From: Roseovarius sp. ZX-A-9
GTDB lineage: Bacteria; Pseudomonadota; Alphaproteobacteria; Rhodobacterales; Rhodobacteraceae
DNA length: 64,000 nucleotides
Assembly (NCBI RefSeq): GCF_028369135.1
Contig: NZ_JAPWHW010000002.1
Coordinates: forward strand, 1 to 64,000
Reading direction: 5' to 3'
Every line of letters starts with the position of its first letter. Within the stretch, counting starts at the first letter, position 1. The position numbers were made by a program, and so were the translations under genes. Shown piece by piece: positions 26,444-34,334 of the stretch. The notes beneath the pieces were generated by a model that was not told the origin of the DNA, ran no database searches, and saw nothing but the letters and a program-made list of their open reading frames with translations.

Positions 26444-28942
26444 TCAGCCACACTTACTGTGGCCGCAGCTGCCGCAGGTCATGCAGCCTTCGACCATGCG
26501 CAAGTCATACTGGCCGCAACTGGGGCAGGCAGGGGTGCGGTTCGAGCCCAGGTTCACCACAGTGGCCTGCGGATCGGACTTCAGGCCCATGCCTTCGCCC
26601 TGCAGGAATCCGGTGCGCACCATGTGCTGCTCGAGTATCCCGCCAATGGCCGCCAGAATTGATGGCACATATTTGCCTTGCATCCATGCGCCGCCGCGCG
26701 GGTCGAACACCGCTTTCAACTCCTCCACGACAAAGCTGACATCGCCGCCACGCCGGAACACGGCCGAGATCATCCGGGTCAGCGCCACGGTCCAGGCGTA
26801 GTGCTCCATGTTCTTGGAGTTGATGAAAACTTCAAACGGCCTGCGATGCCCACCCATCACGATATCATTGACGGTGATATAGATCGCATGGTTGCTGTCG
26901 GGCCATTTGAGTTTGTAGGTGGCGCCCTCCAGCTCGTTCGGCCGGTCCAGCGGCTCGGACATGTAGATGACGTCGCCGTGGGGTGTCTGCGGTTCGACGT
27001 CGGATTGGGCGACTAGTTCGGGCGAAGCAGATGGTTCGCCAAGCAGATCAGCAACGCGATAGTTCAACGCTTCGGCGATCTTCGCCAAGGTCTCCGCTTT
27101 TGGCGATTTCGACTTTCTGTTGACAATATCGGAGACGCCGGTTGGGTTCAGCCCCGCTTTCTCTGCAAGTTTCTTCGCGTTCATGTCACGACGCGCCATT
27201 GCATCGCTCAGACGCTCCGCGAGCGTGGCGCCTTTCAGTTCGGCGCTTTCACTCACGCTCAAAACCGACCCCGTCACGTCATTTGGCCGGTAGGTGGTGC
27301 ATCCCTTACACCCCTGCTCCCACGCCTGCATATAGACGTTCTTGAACTCTTCAAAGCTGATGTCCTCGGGACAGTTGATCGTCTTGGAAATGCTGCTGTC
27401 GACCCAACGCTGTGCCGCGGCCTGCATCTTGACGTGATCCGCCGGGGCCAGTGTCTGCGCGTTCACAAAGTAATCCGGCAATGGCGTATCACCGAATTTT
27501 TCGCGCCAGAGCGCCACGGCGTAATCCACCACTTCCTCTTCGGTGCGGCTGCCATCCTTTTGCAGGACCTTGCGCGTGTAGGCATAGGCGAACACGGGCT
27601 CGATGCCCGAACTCACATTACCCGCGTAAAGGCTGATCGTGCCCGTCGGCGCGATCGACGTCAGCAACGCGTTGCGGATACCGTGCTTGGCAATCGCCTC
27701 ACGCACGTCGGCGTCCATGCCTTGCATGTTGCCACTGGCCAGAAACGCCTCTGCGTCGAACAGCGGGAAGGCGCCTTTCTCCTTGGCGAGGTCCACCGAC
27801 GCCAGATAGGCAGCTCGTGCAATCGCATGTAGCCAGTCACCCGTCTGCCTTGCGGCCTCGTCACTGCCGTAGCGCTGCCCGACCATCAGAAGTGCGTCAG
27901 CCAGCCCGGTAACCCCCAGCCCGATCCGCCGTTTGGCCTGCGCCTCGCGGGCCTGCGCCTCGAGCGGGAATTTCGACACGTCCACGACGTTATCCATCAT
28001 CCGCACGGCAGTCGCCACAAGCTCGGTCATGGCCTCCTCGTCCAGCGCAGCCCCCTTCTCGAACGGATCGCGCACCAGACGCGCCAAATTGATCGATCCC
28101 AACAGACATGCGCCATAGGGCGGCAACGGCTGTTCGCCACATGGGTTGGTTGCGGCGATATCCTCGCAATAGTTCAGGTTGTTGGCCTTGTTGATCCGGT
28201 CGATAAAAATCACGCCGGGTTCGGCGAAATCATAGGTCGCCTGCATGATCCGGTTCCACAGGTCGCGCGCCGGCAAAGTGCGATAAACCTTGTCACCAAA
28301 GCGCAGGTCCCAAGGACCATCCTCGTCCACCGCGCGCATGAAATCATCCGTGACCAATACGCTGAGGTTGAACATCCGCAGCCGTGCGGCATCGGATTTG
28401 GCGGCGATGAAATCCTCGATGTCGGGATGATCGCAGCGCATCGTCGCCATCATCGCGCCCCGACGGCTGCCCGCGCTCATGATGGTGCGGCACATCGCGT
28501 CCCACACATCCATGAAGCTGAGCGGCCCGCTGGCATCCGCGCCGACCCCTTTGACATCAGCACCGCGCGGACGGATCGTGCTGAAATCATAGCCGATGCC
28601 GCCCCCCTGCTGCATGGTCAGCGCCGCCTCGCGCAGATTGTCGAAAATGCCGCCCATGTCATCGGGGATCGTGCCCATGACGAAGCAGTTGAACAATGTC
28701 ACGCGCCGCGCCGTCCCTGCCCCGGCGGTGATCCGGCCCGCAGGTAGAAACCTGAAATCCTCAAGAGCGGTGTAAAACCTGTCTTCCCAGGCCGCCGGCT
28801 CGGCCTCGCCCTCGGCCAAGGCGCGTGCGATGCGCCGCCAGCTATCCTCGACAGTGTCATCGATCGGCGTGCCTTCAGGCGTCTTGAACCGATATTTCAT
28901 GTTCCAGATTTGCGCGGCAATCGGGGCAGAAAAACGGTTCAT
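26444..28942 (-). CDS. nrdJ: Adenosylcobalamin-dependent (class II) ribonucleotide reductase with inserted HTH
   Basis: 832 residues. Reduces ribonucleotides to deoxyribonucleotides using B12, with no oxygen requirement. Seen: the class II/NrdJ catalytic barrel with the active-site segment NPCGEQPLPPYGACLLGSIN, SIAPTGTISLYAGNVSSGIE, and a C-terminal thiol/zinc tail (CPSCGQYDL, then GCMTCGSCGHSKCG) that re-reduces the active site. Between the barrel (ending TTYRPNDVTGSVL) and the TSCPD-type C-terminal domain lies an extra region at about residues 565-650 carrying an XRE-like helix-turn-helix (TLAERLSDAMARRDMNAKKL, then GLNPTGVSDIVNRKS). The stop codon is 20 bp from the transposon end; its 3' sequence is the inferred attachment site. 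Confidence 0.93.
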   Translation of the reverse strand: MNRFSAPIAAQIWNMKYRFKTPEGTPIDDTVEDSWRRIARALAEGEAEPAAWEDRFYTALEDFRFLPAGRITAGAGTARRVTLFNCFVMGTIPDDMGGIFDNLREAALTMQQGGGIGYDFSTIRPRGADVKGVGADASGPLSFMDVWDAMCRTIMSAGSRRGAMMATMRCDHPDIEDFIAAKSDAARLRMFNLSVLVTDDFMRAVDEDGPWDLRFGDKVYRTLPARDLWNRIMQATYDFAEPGVIFIDRINKANNLNYCEDIAATNPCGEQPLPPYGACLLGSINLARLVRDPFEKGAALDEEAMTELVATAVRMMDNVVDVSKFPLEAQAREAQAKRRIGLGVTGLADALLMVGQRYGSDEAARQTGDWLHAIARAAYLASVDLAKEKGAFPLFDAEAFLASGNMQGMDADVREAIAKHGIRNALLTSIAPTGTISLYAGNVSSGIEPVFAYAYTRKVLQKDGSRTEEEVVDYAVALWREKFGDTPLPDYFVNAQTLAPADHVKMQAAAQRWVDSSISKTINCPEDISFEEFKNVYMQAWEQGCKGCTTYRPNDVTGSVLSVSESAELKGATLAERLSDAMARRDMNAKKLAEKAGLNPTGVSDIVNRKSKSPKAETLAKIAEALNYRVADLLGEPSASPELVAQSDVEPQTPHGDVIYMSEPLDRPNELEGATYKLKWPDSNHAIYITVNDIVMGGHRRPFEVFINSKNMEHYAWTVALTRMISAVFRRGGDVSFVVEELKAVFDPRGGAWMQGKYVPSILAAIGGILEQHMVRTGFLQGEGMGLKSDPQATVVNLGSNRTPACPSCGQYDLRMVEGCMTCGSCGHSKCG

Positions 28943-29166
28943 TGCTCTATATCCGGTGGTTGTGGAGGAAGGTATCCACAGTATCCTTGGCCGCGCCCGA
29001 GGTCAATCGACCATAACGGGCATCGGGGGCTCAGCCGGTGCCTTGGCGTGGCCAAGAAACCCAATATCGACTAGGGTCCACAGGCGCGCATCATTTTTTT
29101 CAACCCGGGGCAAAATTGCGCGCGCCCTCTATTGCACTCCCCCCCGAATCCCATACCCTTGTATCC

Positions 29167-29601
29167 ATGACAGCCGCCCCCCTCAACCTGATCAAGCTCA
29201 GCGTCGGCACCGAAAGTGTCGAGAGCCTGATTGATTGGCAGAGCAGCAAGCAGGCGCGCGGTCCCGATGGCTTGCCGCGCCATGTGACGCGGATGTGGCC
29301 CCGACGCGACGCCGAGCTTTTGCAGGGCGGCTCGATCTACTGGGTAATCCAGGGGCTGGTACAGTGCCGTCAAAGCATCGTCCGGCTGGACGAAGTGGTG
29401 CGTGAGGATGGCATCCGACGTTGCGGCATCGTTCTGGCGCCCGAGATCATCCGCACCACCACGGTCCAAAAGCGCCCGTTTCAAGGCTGGCGCTACCTGC
29501 CGGGCAGCGAGGCCCCCCCGGACCTGCCCCGAACACGGCAGAACGAAGACGCATTGCCCGCAGCCTTGTCGGCAGCGCTGGCAGATATCGGCGTGATCTG
29601 A
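29167..29601 (+). CDS. DUF1489 family protein
   Basis: 144 residues from the ATG at 29167 (the frame is open further upstream). Matches the alphaproteobacterial DUF1489 family: LNLIKLSVGTESVESL at the start, HVTRMWPRR, GSIYWVIQGLVQCRQ and IVLAPEIIRTTTVQKRPFQGWRYL. Function unknown; probably soluble. It is divergent from nrdJ, sharing a 224-bp region (28943-29166) in which I see no clear regulatory site. Confidence 0.85.
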   Translation: MTAAPLNLIKLSVGTESVESLIDWQSSKQARGPDGLPRHVTRMWPRRDAELLQGGSIYWVIQGLVQCRQSIVRLDEVVREDGIRRCGIVLAPEIIRTTTVQKRPFQGWRYLPGSEAPPDLPRTRQNEDALPAALSAALADIGVI

Positions 29602-29919
29602 AGCCTGCCGGGTTTGTCCGACCCCATTCCGAACGAGAGCGTCATATCGCCCTGATAAATCATGCGATTTGCATCAATTCCGCAACATTGTCCGATGACA
29701 TGTCGCGATTGCACCCCACCGCGCAGAACACTGAAAACAAACAATCATTTCCCTCGCGGCAAGACGGCGACATGCGGCAGGCGAAATCCTGCCATCCCAC
29801 TCGGCGAGATCACGCAGGGGTGATGGAACGCGGCGGCGCCCGGCCTTGTTGTTATGCCGATGGCGCACATATCGCAGTGACGCCTGACCAAAGGCTGAAC
29901 AGATAAAGAGGACATTTGA

Positions 29920-30513
29920 ATGTTTCGCAAAGCAACCCTGATCGCAGCAGCTCTTTCCACCACGGTGGCTCTGCCAACCTTCGCCGGATCGCCTGAACCC
30001 GCGACAACCGAGCCTGCAATCACTCCCGCCGCACCCGTCGTGGCCAATTTTGGCCCCGACTGGACCGGCTTCTATGCCGGTGGCCAACTTGGCTATGCCG
30101 ATATCGATTCCAATGTTGCCAATCTCGACGGCGACGATGTCATTGGCGGTCTGACCGCGGGCTATGACTGGGATCTTGGTAAATACGTCGTCGGTGTCGG
30201 CGCTGACTATGATTTCGCCGATATCGGCCTCAGCCCCACCACCAACCTTGACAGCATCTGGCGCCTGAAACTGCGCAGCGGTGTCAAGATCGGCAACGGC
30301 CTGCTCTACATGACGGGCGGCTATGCCCAGGTGGACGTCGGCGGCCTCGGCAGTGAAGACGGCAAATTCTACGGTGCCGGTTACGAGCATATGCTGACCG
30401 AAAACATCTCGCTCGGCGGCGAGGTGCTGTATCACGAGTTTGACAACGTGGGCGCCACCGCCACCGACATCGACGGAACAACCTACCAGGTTCGCGCGAC
30501 CTACCGCTTCTGA
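29920..30513 (+). CDS. Outer-membrane beta-barrel protein
   Basis: 197 residues with a signal peptide (MFRKATLIAAALSTTVALPT, cut near AGS), then an 8-strand type barrel with repeated aromatic/glycine strands (DWTGFYAGGQLGYADI, YVVGVGADYDFADI) and a C-terminal strand ending in TYRF, the phenylalanine end needed for barrel assembly. Small porin-like/OmpA-barrel fold; ligand unknown. AGAGGAC upstream of the ATG. The 318 bp before it hold no supported gene, only its promoter region. Confidence 0.85.
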   Translation: MFRKATLIAAALSTTVALPTFAGSPEPATTEPAITPAAPVVANFGPDWTGFYAGGQLGYADIDSNVANLDGDDVIGGLTAGYDWDLGKYVVGVGADYDFADIGLSPTTNLDSIWRLKLRSGVKIGNGLLYMTGGYAQVDVGGLGSEDGKFYGAGYEHMLTENISLGGEVLYHEFDNVGATATDIDGTTYQVRATYRF

Positions 30514-30527
30514 GTTAAGCGCATCGG

Positions 30528-30550
30528 CCAGGCCCCCATCCGGGGCCTGG
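30528..30550. terminator. Hairpin between the barrel gene and hisG
   Basis: Perfect 9-bp stem CCAGGCCCC/GGGGCCTGG with a five-base loop, 15 bp after the barrel gene stop. No strong T run on either side, so termination may be weak or bidirectional; it lies between convergent genes. Confidence 0.55.
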
Positions 30551-30652
30551 TCACTGCTCTATTGTCCTGATTTCGTACCTATTCGACGATGAAGCCATCG
30601 GCCCAGACGAGCGCAGAGCCAAACGCATCGCGTTGCGGCCCAACAGATGTGG

Positions 30653-31348
30653 TCACGACACCTGCAATCGGCTCAGAAGCTCTGCCAAGATTGCCCGGTC
30701 TGCATCCCCGATCTCGGCCTGCCGCGCCCGGAACAGCGTTGCCTGACTTCGCAGGATCAACCCATCCTCCAGCACTTTCAGATGGTTGGCCCGCAAGGTA
30801 TCACCGGAAGAGGTGATGTCGGCAATCGCTTCGGCGGTCTCGAACTTGACCGTTCCTTCTGTCGCGCCCTGACTGTCCACAAGCGCATAATCCGCCACGC
30901 CGTTGTCGCGCAGAAACTCGCGAACAAGTCGGTGATACTTGGTCGCGATGCGCAGACGGAATCCATGCACCTGCCGAAATGCCGCCGCGGCCGCATCCAG
31001 ATCGTCGAGCGTGCCCACATCGACCCAGGCGCTTGGCACAGCCAGGACCAGGTCGGCCTGACCAAACCCCATCGGCGCCATGGCCTCGACGTGAGCGTTC
31101 CAGCCGACCAGCTTCTCCTGCACCAGATCGTTGCCGGTGACACCCAGATGAATACGCCCCGCCGCCAGTTCACGCGGGATTTCGCCCGCCGACAACAGGA
31201 TCAGTTCCACGCCGTCGATCCCGGCCACCTGCCCGGCATATTCGCGTTCTGATCCCGCGCGGCTCAATGTGATCCCGCGCTCGCCAAACCATTGGAACGT
31301 CTTTTCCATCAAACGCCCCTTGGAGGGCACACCCAGTTTCACACTCAT
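30653..31348 (-). CDS. hisG: ATP phosphoribosyltransferase catalytic subunit (short form)
   Basis: 231 residues, the short HisG form that lacks the C-terminal regulatory domain and therefore needs HisZ, encoded just upstream. Catalyses the first step of histidine synthesis (ATP + PRPP). Seen: LGVPSKGRLMEKTFQWF, LGVTGNDLVQEK, and the PRPP-binding segment VDSQGATEGTVKFETAEAI. The start overlaps the hisZ stop as ATGA (31345-31348). Confidence 0.93.
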   Translation of the reverse strand: MSVKLGVPSKGRLMEKTFQWFGERGITLSRAGSEREYAGQVAGIDGVELILLSAGEIPRELAAGRIHLGVTGNDLVQEKLVGWNAHVEAMAPMGFGQADLVLAVPSAWVDVGTLDDLDAAAAAFRQVHGFRLRIATKYHRLVREFLRDNGVADYALVDSQGATEGTVKFETAEAIADITSSGDTLRANHLKVLEDGLILRSQATLFRARQAEIGDADRAILAELLSRLQVS

Positions 31349-32430
31349 CGCGCCTCTCCCAGCGCCAAGGCCAGCCCGGGGCGGATCATCCCGCCCACCG
31401 CCGGGATTTCGCGCCCTTGCCCCAGCCGCCGGGTCAGCGCGTCATAGCGCCCGCCGGTCGCGACTGGCGGCAGGTCAGGGCGATCCTCGGCGGTAAAGCC
31501 AAAAACGAACCCGTCGTAATACTCCATCTGCGTGCGCCCGTAGGACGCCTCGAAATGCAGCGCCGCCACGTCGATCCCCTGCCCCTCCAGCGCCTCCAGC
31601 CGTGCCGCCAGTTGATCAACTGCCGCCGAAATCGCTGGCAGATCCTTTGCGATATCGCGCAACTGCTTCAGAGCATCCAGACTGGTTTCGCGCACTGCGA
31701 GGATCGCATCGATCAGCCCCACTTCGGCATCCGAGATCGGCGCGGCCTTGGCATCTTCGCGCAGCGCCGCGATCCGGGCGGCAATTTCGCTCTCGTCGCG
31801 CAGCCCGATCAGCGGCCCGGCCTGTGCCATCGGATCATCCATAGCCAGCAGCGCCGCGCGGCTCTCTGGGACCGGCGCGCGCCCCGAAAACCGGTCGATC
31901 AATGCGCGGAACCGGCGCGGTCGCCAGATATGCCGCCGCAGCGCCGCCTTGCGGCGTTCGGTCGTGCGCAACCCGTTGACCGCTGCCATCAGGATGCCAA
32001 TATCGCCTGTCGCGGCGCGCAGGCCCAGTGGTTCCAGAATCCGGTGGATCAGCGCGAAAACTTCGGCATCGGCGCGTGCTGAATCGTCGCGCGCAAAGAC
32101 CTCGTAGCCCACCTGCAAATATTCGCTGGCGCGCTCTGGATCGTCCTCTTGCCGGCGAAAAACCTCGCCTGCGTAAGTGTAGCGCGCGGGCTCGGCCCCG
32201 TGCGCCATATGCATCTCGACGATCGGCACGGTGAAGTCGGGCCGTAACATCTGTTCGCCCTTGAGCGCATCCGTGGTGGTGTAGGCCCGCGCGCGGATAT
32301 CCTCGCCGTAAAGATCCAGCAGCGTCGCAGCAGGTTGCAGGATCGCCGTCTCTACCGGGACCGCTCCCGCCTGCTCAAAGAGAGCGCGCAGCCGAGCCGC
32401 CTCGGCGATGATCGCGGATTTTTCCGGCAT
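31345..32430 (-). CDS. hisZ: ATP phosphoribosyltransferase regulatory subunit
   Basis: 361 residues from the ATG at 32430, chosen because it overlaps the hisS stop by one base (TGATG); the open frame runs 28 codons further into hisS. Histidyl-tRNA-synthetase-like fold: LRPDFTVPIVEMH and YAGEVFRRQEDDPERASEYLQ match the class II motif 1/2 region, and GGRYDALTRRLG matches motif 3, but it lacks the tRNA-binding domain. Forms the hetero-octamer with HisG and gives histidine feedback control. Confidence 0.92.
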   Translation of the reverse strand: MPEKSAIIAEAARLRALFEQAGAVPVETAILQPAATLLDLYGEDIRARAYTTTDALKGEQMLRPDFTVPIVEMHMAHGAEPARYTYAGEVFRRQEDDPERASEYLQVGYEVFARDDSARADAEVFALIHRILEPLGLRAATGDIGILMAAVNGLRTTERRKAALRRHIWRPRRFRALIDRFSGRAPVPESRAALLAMDDPMAQAGPLIGLRDESEIAARIAALREDAKAAPISDAEVGLIDAILAVRETSLDALKQLRDIAKDLPAISAAVDQLAARLEALEGQGIDVAALHFEASYGRTQMEYYDGFVFGFTAEDRPDLPPVATGGRYDALTRRLGQGREIPAVGGMIRPGLALALGEAR

Positions 32431-33914
32431 CAGCTCTGGCTCTCCAATATCTCGCGCACCTTGGCGACCAGTTGTTCGCGCGGTACTTCGAACTGGCTGG
32501 GGCGTTCCTTCCACTCCTCCAGCGTCGCGCTCTCGGCAATCTGTGCCCCCAGGATCAGGTCCTTGATCTGCACCATGCCTGCGGCCTTCTCGTCGCCGCC
32601 CTCGATCACGGCCACCGGGCTGCCGCGCCGGTCCGCGTATTTCAACTGATTGCCGAAATTCTTTGGGTTGCCCAGATAGACTTCGGCGCGAATGCCCGCC
32701 TGACGCAACTCCGCCACCATCGCCTGGTAATCGGCCATGCGCTGCTTATCCATCACCGTAACCACAACCGGCCCGCGCGCCTCGCTGGCCATCCGGCCCT
32801 TCTCGCGCAGTGCTGCCAGCAGCCGGTCCACCCCGATGCTGACACCCGTGGCAGGCACCGCCTGCCCGGTGAACCGCTTGACCAGATCATCATAGCGCCC
32901 GCCGCCCGCAACGCTGCCGAACTGGCGTTTGCGGCCCTTGTCGTCGAGGATCTCGAAGGTCAGTTCGGCCTCAAAAACCGGACCGGTGTAGTAGCCGAGG
33001 CCACGCACCACGGATGGGTCGATCTCGATCCGATCGGGGCCATATCCTTGCGCGGCAAGAAGTGCCGCCATCTCTTCCAACTCATCGACGCCTTCCGCAC
33101 CAGCGGCACTTTCACCGACCGCATTACGCAGATTGGCCAGGGTATCCGCTGCCTGCTCGGCCTTGGAGGTAAGGAATGCCAAAACCGGTCCCGCCTGCGT
33201 CTCGCTCAACCCGACCCCGTCGATAAAAGCGCCAGAAGCGTCCTTGCGTCCCGTTGTCAGCAACTCGCGCACCCCCGCCTCGCCGACCTTGTCGAACTTG
33301 TCGATGGTACGCAGCACCGCGTCGCGGGTCGCATCGGCTTCCAGCCCCATCGTCTCCAGCACCCCGTTCAGCACCTTGCGGTTATTCACACGCACGATGT
33401 AATCGCCGCGCGGAATGCCCACCTTTTCCAGCGTATCGGCCAGCATCGCGCAAATCTCGGCATCCGCCGCCACGCTTGCCGCGCCGACCGTGTCCGCATC
33501 GCACTGATAAAACTGCCGGAACCGCCCCGGACCGGGCTTCTCGTTGCGCCAGACAGGCCCCATGGCAAAGCGCCGGTAGGGTGTCGGCAGATCGTTGCGG
33601 TGCTGCGCATAGACCCGCGCCAATGGTGCCGTCAGATCATAGCGCAGCGCCAGCCAGTCGCCTTGATCCTTGTCATCAGCTTCCTGCCAGGCAAAAACGC
33701 CCTCATTGGGCCGGTCCACGTCGGGCAGGAACTTGCCCAGCGCCTGAACCGTCTCCACGGCGCTGGTTTCCAGCGCATCAAAACCGTAGCGATGGTATAC
33801 CTCGGCAATCGCATCCAGCATCGCCTTGCGCTCGGTGACTTCCACACCGAAATAGTCGCGGAATCCCTTGGGTGTTTCGGCCTTGGGACGCGGTGTTTTC
33901 TTGGGCTTGGACAT
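32430..33914 (-). CDS. hisS: Histidine--tRNA ligase
   Basis: 494 residues. Class II synthetase: [10 protein letters not shown] start region, [36 protein letters not shown] motif 2, [13 protein letters not shown] histidine-A-type motif, [12 protein letters not shown] motif 3, and a C-terminal anticodon-binding domain ([15 protein letters not shown] onward). Charges tRNA-His. First gene of the hisS-hisZ-hisG operon; this clustering of the synthetase with its paralogue HisZ is typical of Rhodobacteraceae. Confidence 0.94.
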   Translation of the reverse strand: MSKPKKTPRPKAETPKGFRDYFGVEVTERKAMLDAIAEVYHRYGFDALETSAVETVQALGKFLPDVDRPNEGVFAWQEADDKDQGDWLALRYDLTAPLARVYAQHRNDLPTPYRRFAMGPVWRNEKPGPGRFRQFYQCDADTVGAASVAADAEICAMLADTLEKVGIPRGDYIVRVNNRKVLNGVLETMGLEADATRDAVLRTIDKFDKVGEAGVRELLTTGRKDASGAFIDGVGLSETQAGPVLAFLTSKAEQAADTLANLRNAVGESAAGAEGVDELEEMAALLAAQGYGPDRIEIDPSVVRGLGYYTGPVFEAELTFEILDDKGRKRQFGSVAGGGRYDDLVKRFTGQAVPATGVSIGVDRLLAALREKGRMASEARGPVVVTVMDKQRMADYQAMVAELRQAGIRAEVYLGNPKNFGNQLKYADRRGSPVAVIEGGDEKAAGMVQIKDLILGAQIAESATLEEWKERPSQFEVPREQLVAKVREILESQS

Positions 33915-34057
33915 GGGGTGGGCCTTCCAGGGTTTTGCACCTGTCGCGCGGTCTACCGGATGGCTCGGCGCGGGGCAAGCCGCGCCCTTATCCTTTCATT
34001 TTTCCGAGAATACCTGAAGCGTTGACCCAGACGCCTCCTCTCGGGTAAAGCGCAGGT

Positions 34058-34252
34058 ATGGATGCAATCGAAGAAAAACTGGCCCACTTGATGCGCGCGG
34101 TCGACGACCTGTCGGATGTCGTGGCCCGGCAACAGGCCGAAATCGCCGTGCTCACCCGCCGGACCGAAATGCTTATGCGCCGCGAGGCAGAGCGCGAAGA
34201 CAGCAGCGGCGCCGCCGTCGTGCTGGGTGATGAGCGCCCACCGCATTACTAG
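34058..34252 (+). CDS. slyX: SlyX family protein
   Basis: 64 residues. One predicted coiled coil (MDAIEEKLAHLMRAVDDLSD, then VVARQQAEIAVLTRR) and the PPHY C-terminus found across the SlyX family. Function unknown. It is divergent from hisS and converges on dnaE, with a very strong inverted repeat between. Confidence 0.8.
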   Translation: MDAIEEKLAHLMRAVDDLSDVVARQQAEIAVLTRRTEMLMRREAEREDSSGAAVVLGDERPPHY

Positions 34253-34262
34253 AACCCGCATC

Positions 34263-34313
34263 GATTTTTCGCAGAAAAATCTTGGTTCGGGATAGATTTT
34301 TCTGCGAAAAATC
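34263..34313. terminator. Double-palindrome hairpin between slyX and dnaE
   Basis: Perfect 19-bp inverted repeat (34263-34281 and 34295-34313) with a 13-base loop. Each arm is itself a small palindrome, GATTTTTC-GCA-GAAAAATC, so it can fold as one long stem or as two short hairpins. With T runs on both strands it should terminate both convergent genes. Confidence 0.7.
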
Positions 34314-34334
34314 TCGGCCCATTCCAAACGTTCG

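Noticed and set aside
438..26450. Alternative TG...CA transposon ends, such as TGGATC at 456 with TCA at 26444-26446
   Set aside because: No matching 5-bp duplication, unequal distance to the TnsB-type sites, and it would place the nrdJ stop codon inside the element.
30580..30652. Short coding tail (ending ALVWADGFIVE) just past hisG on the minus strand
   Set aside because: The frame looks protein-like but has only a GTG without a ribosome site and about 25 codons; not enough to call.
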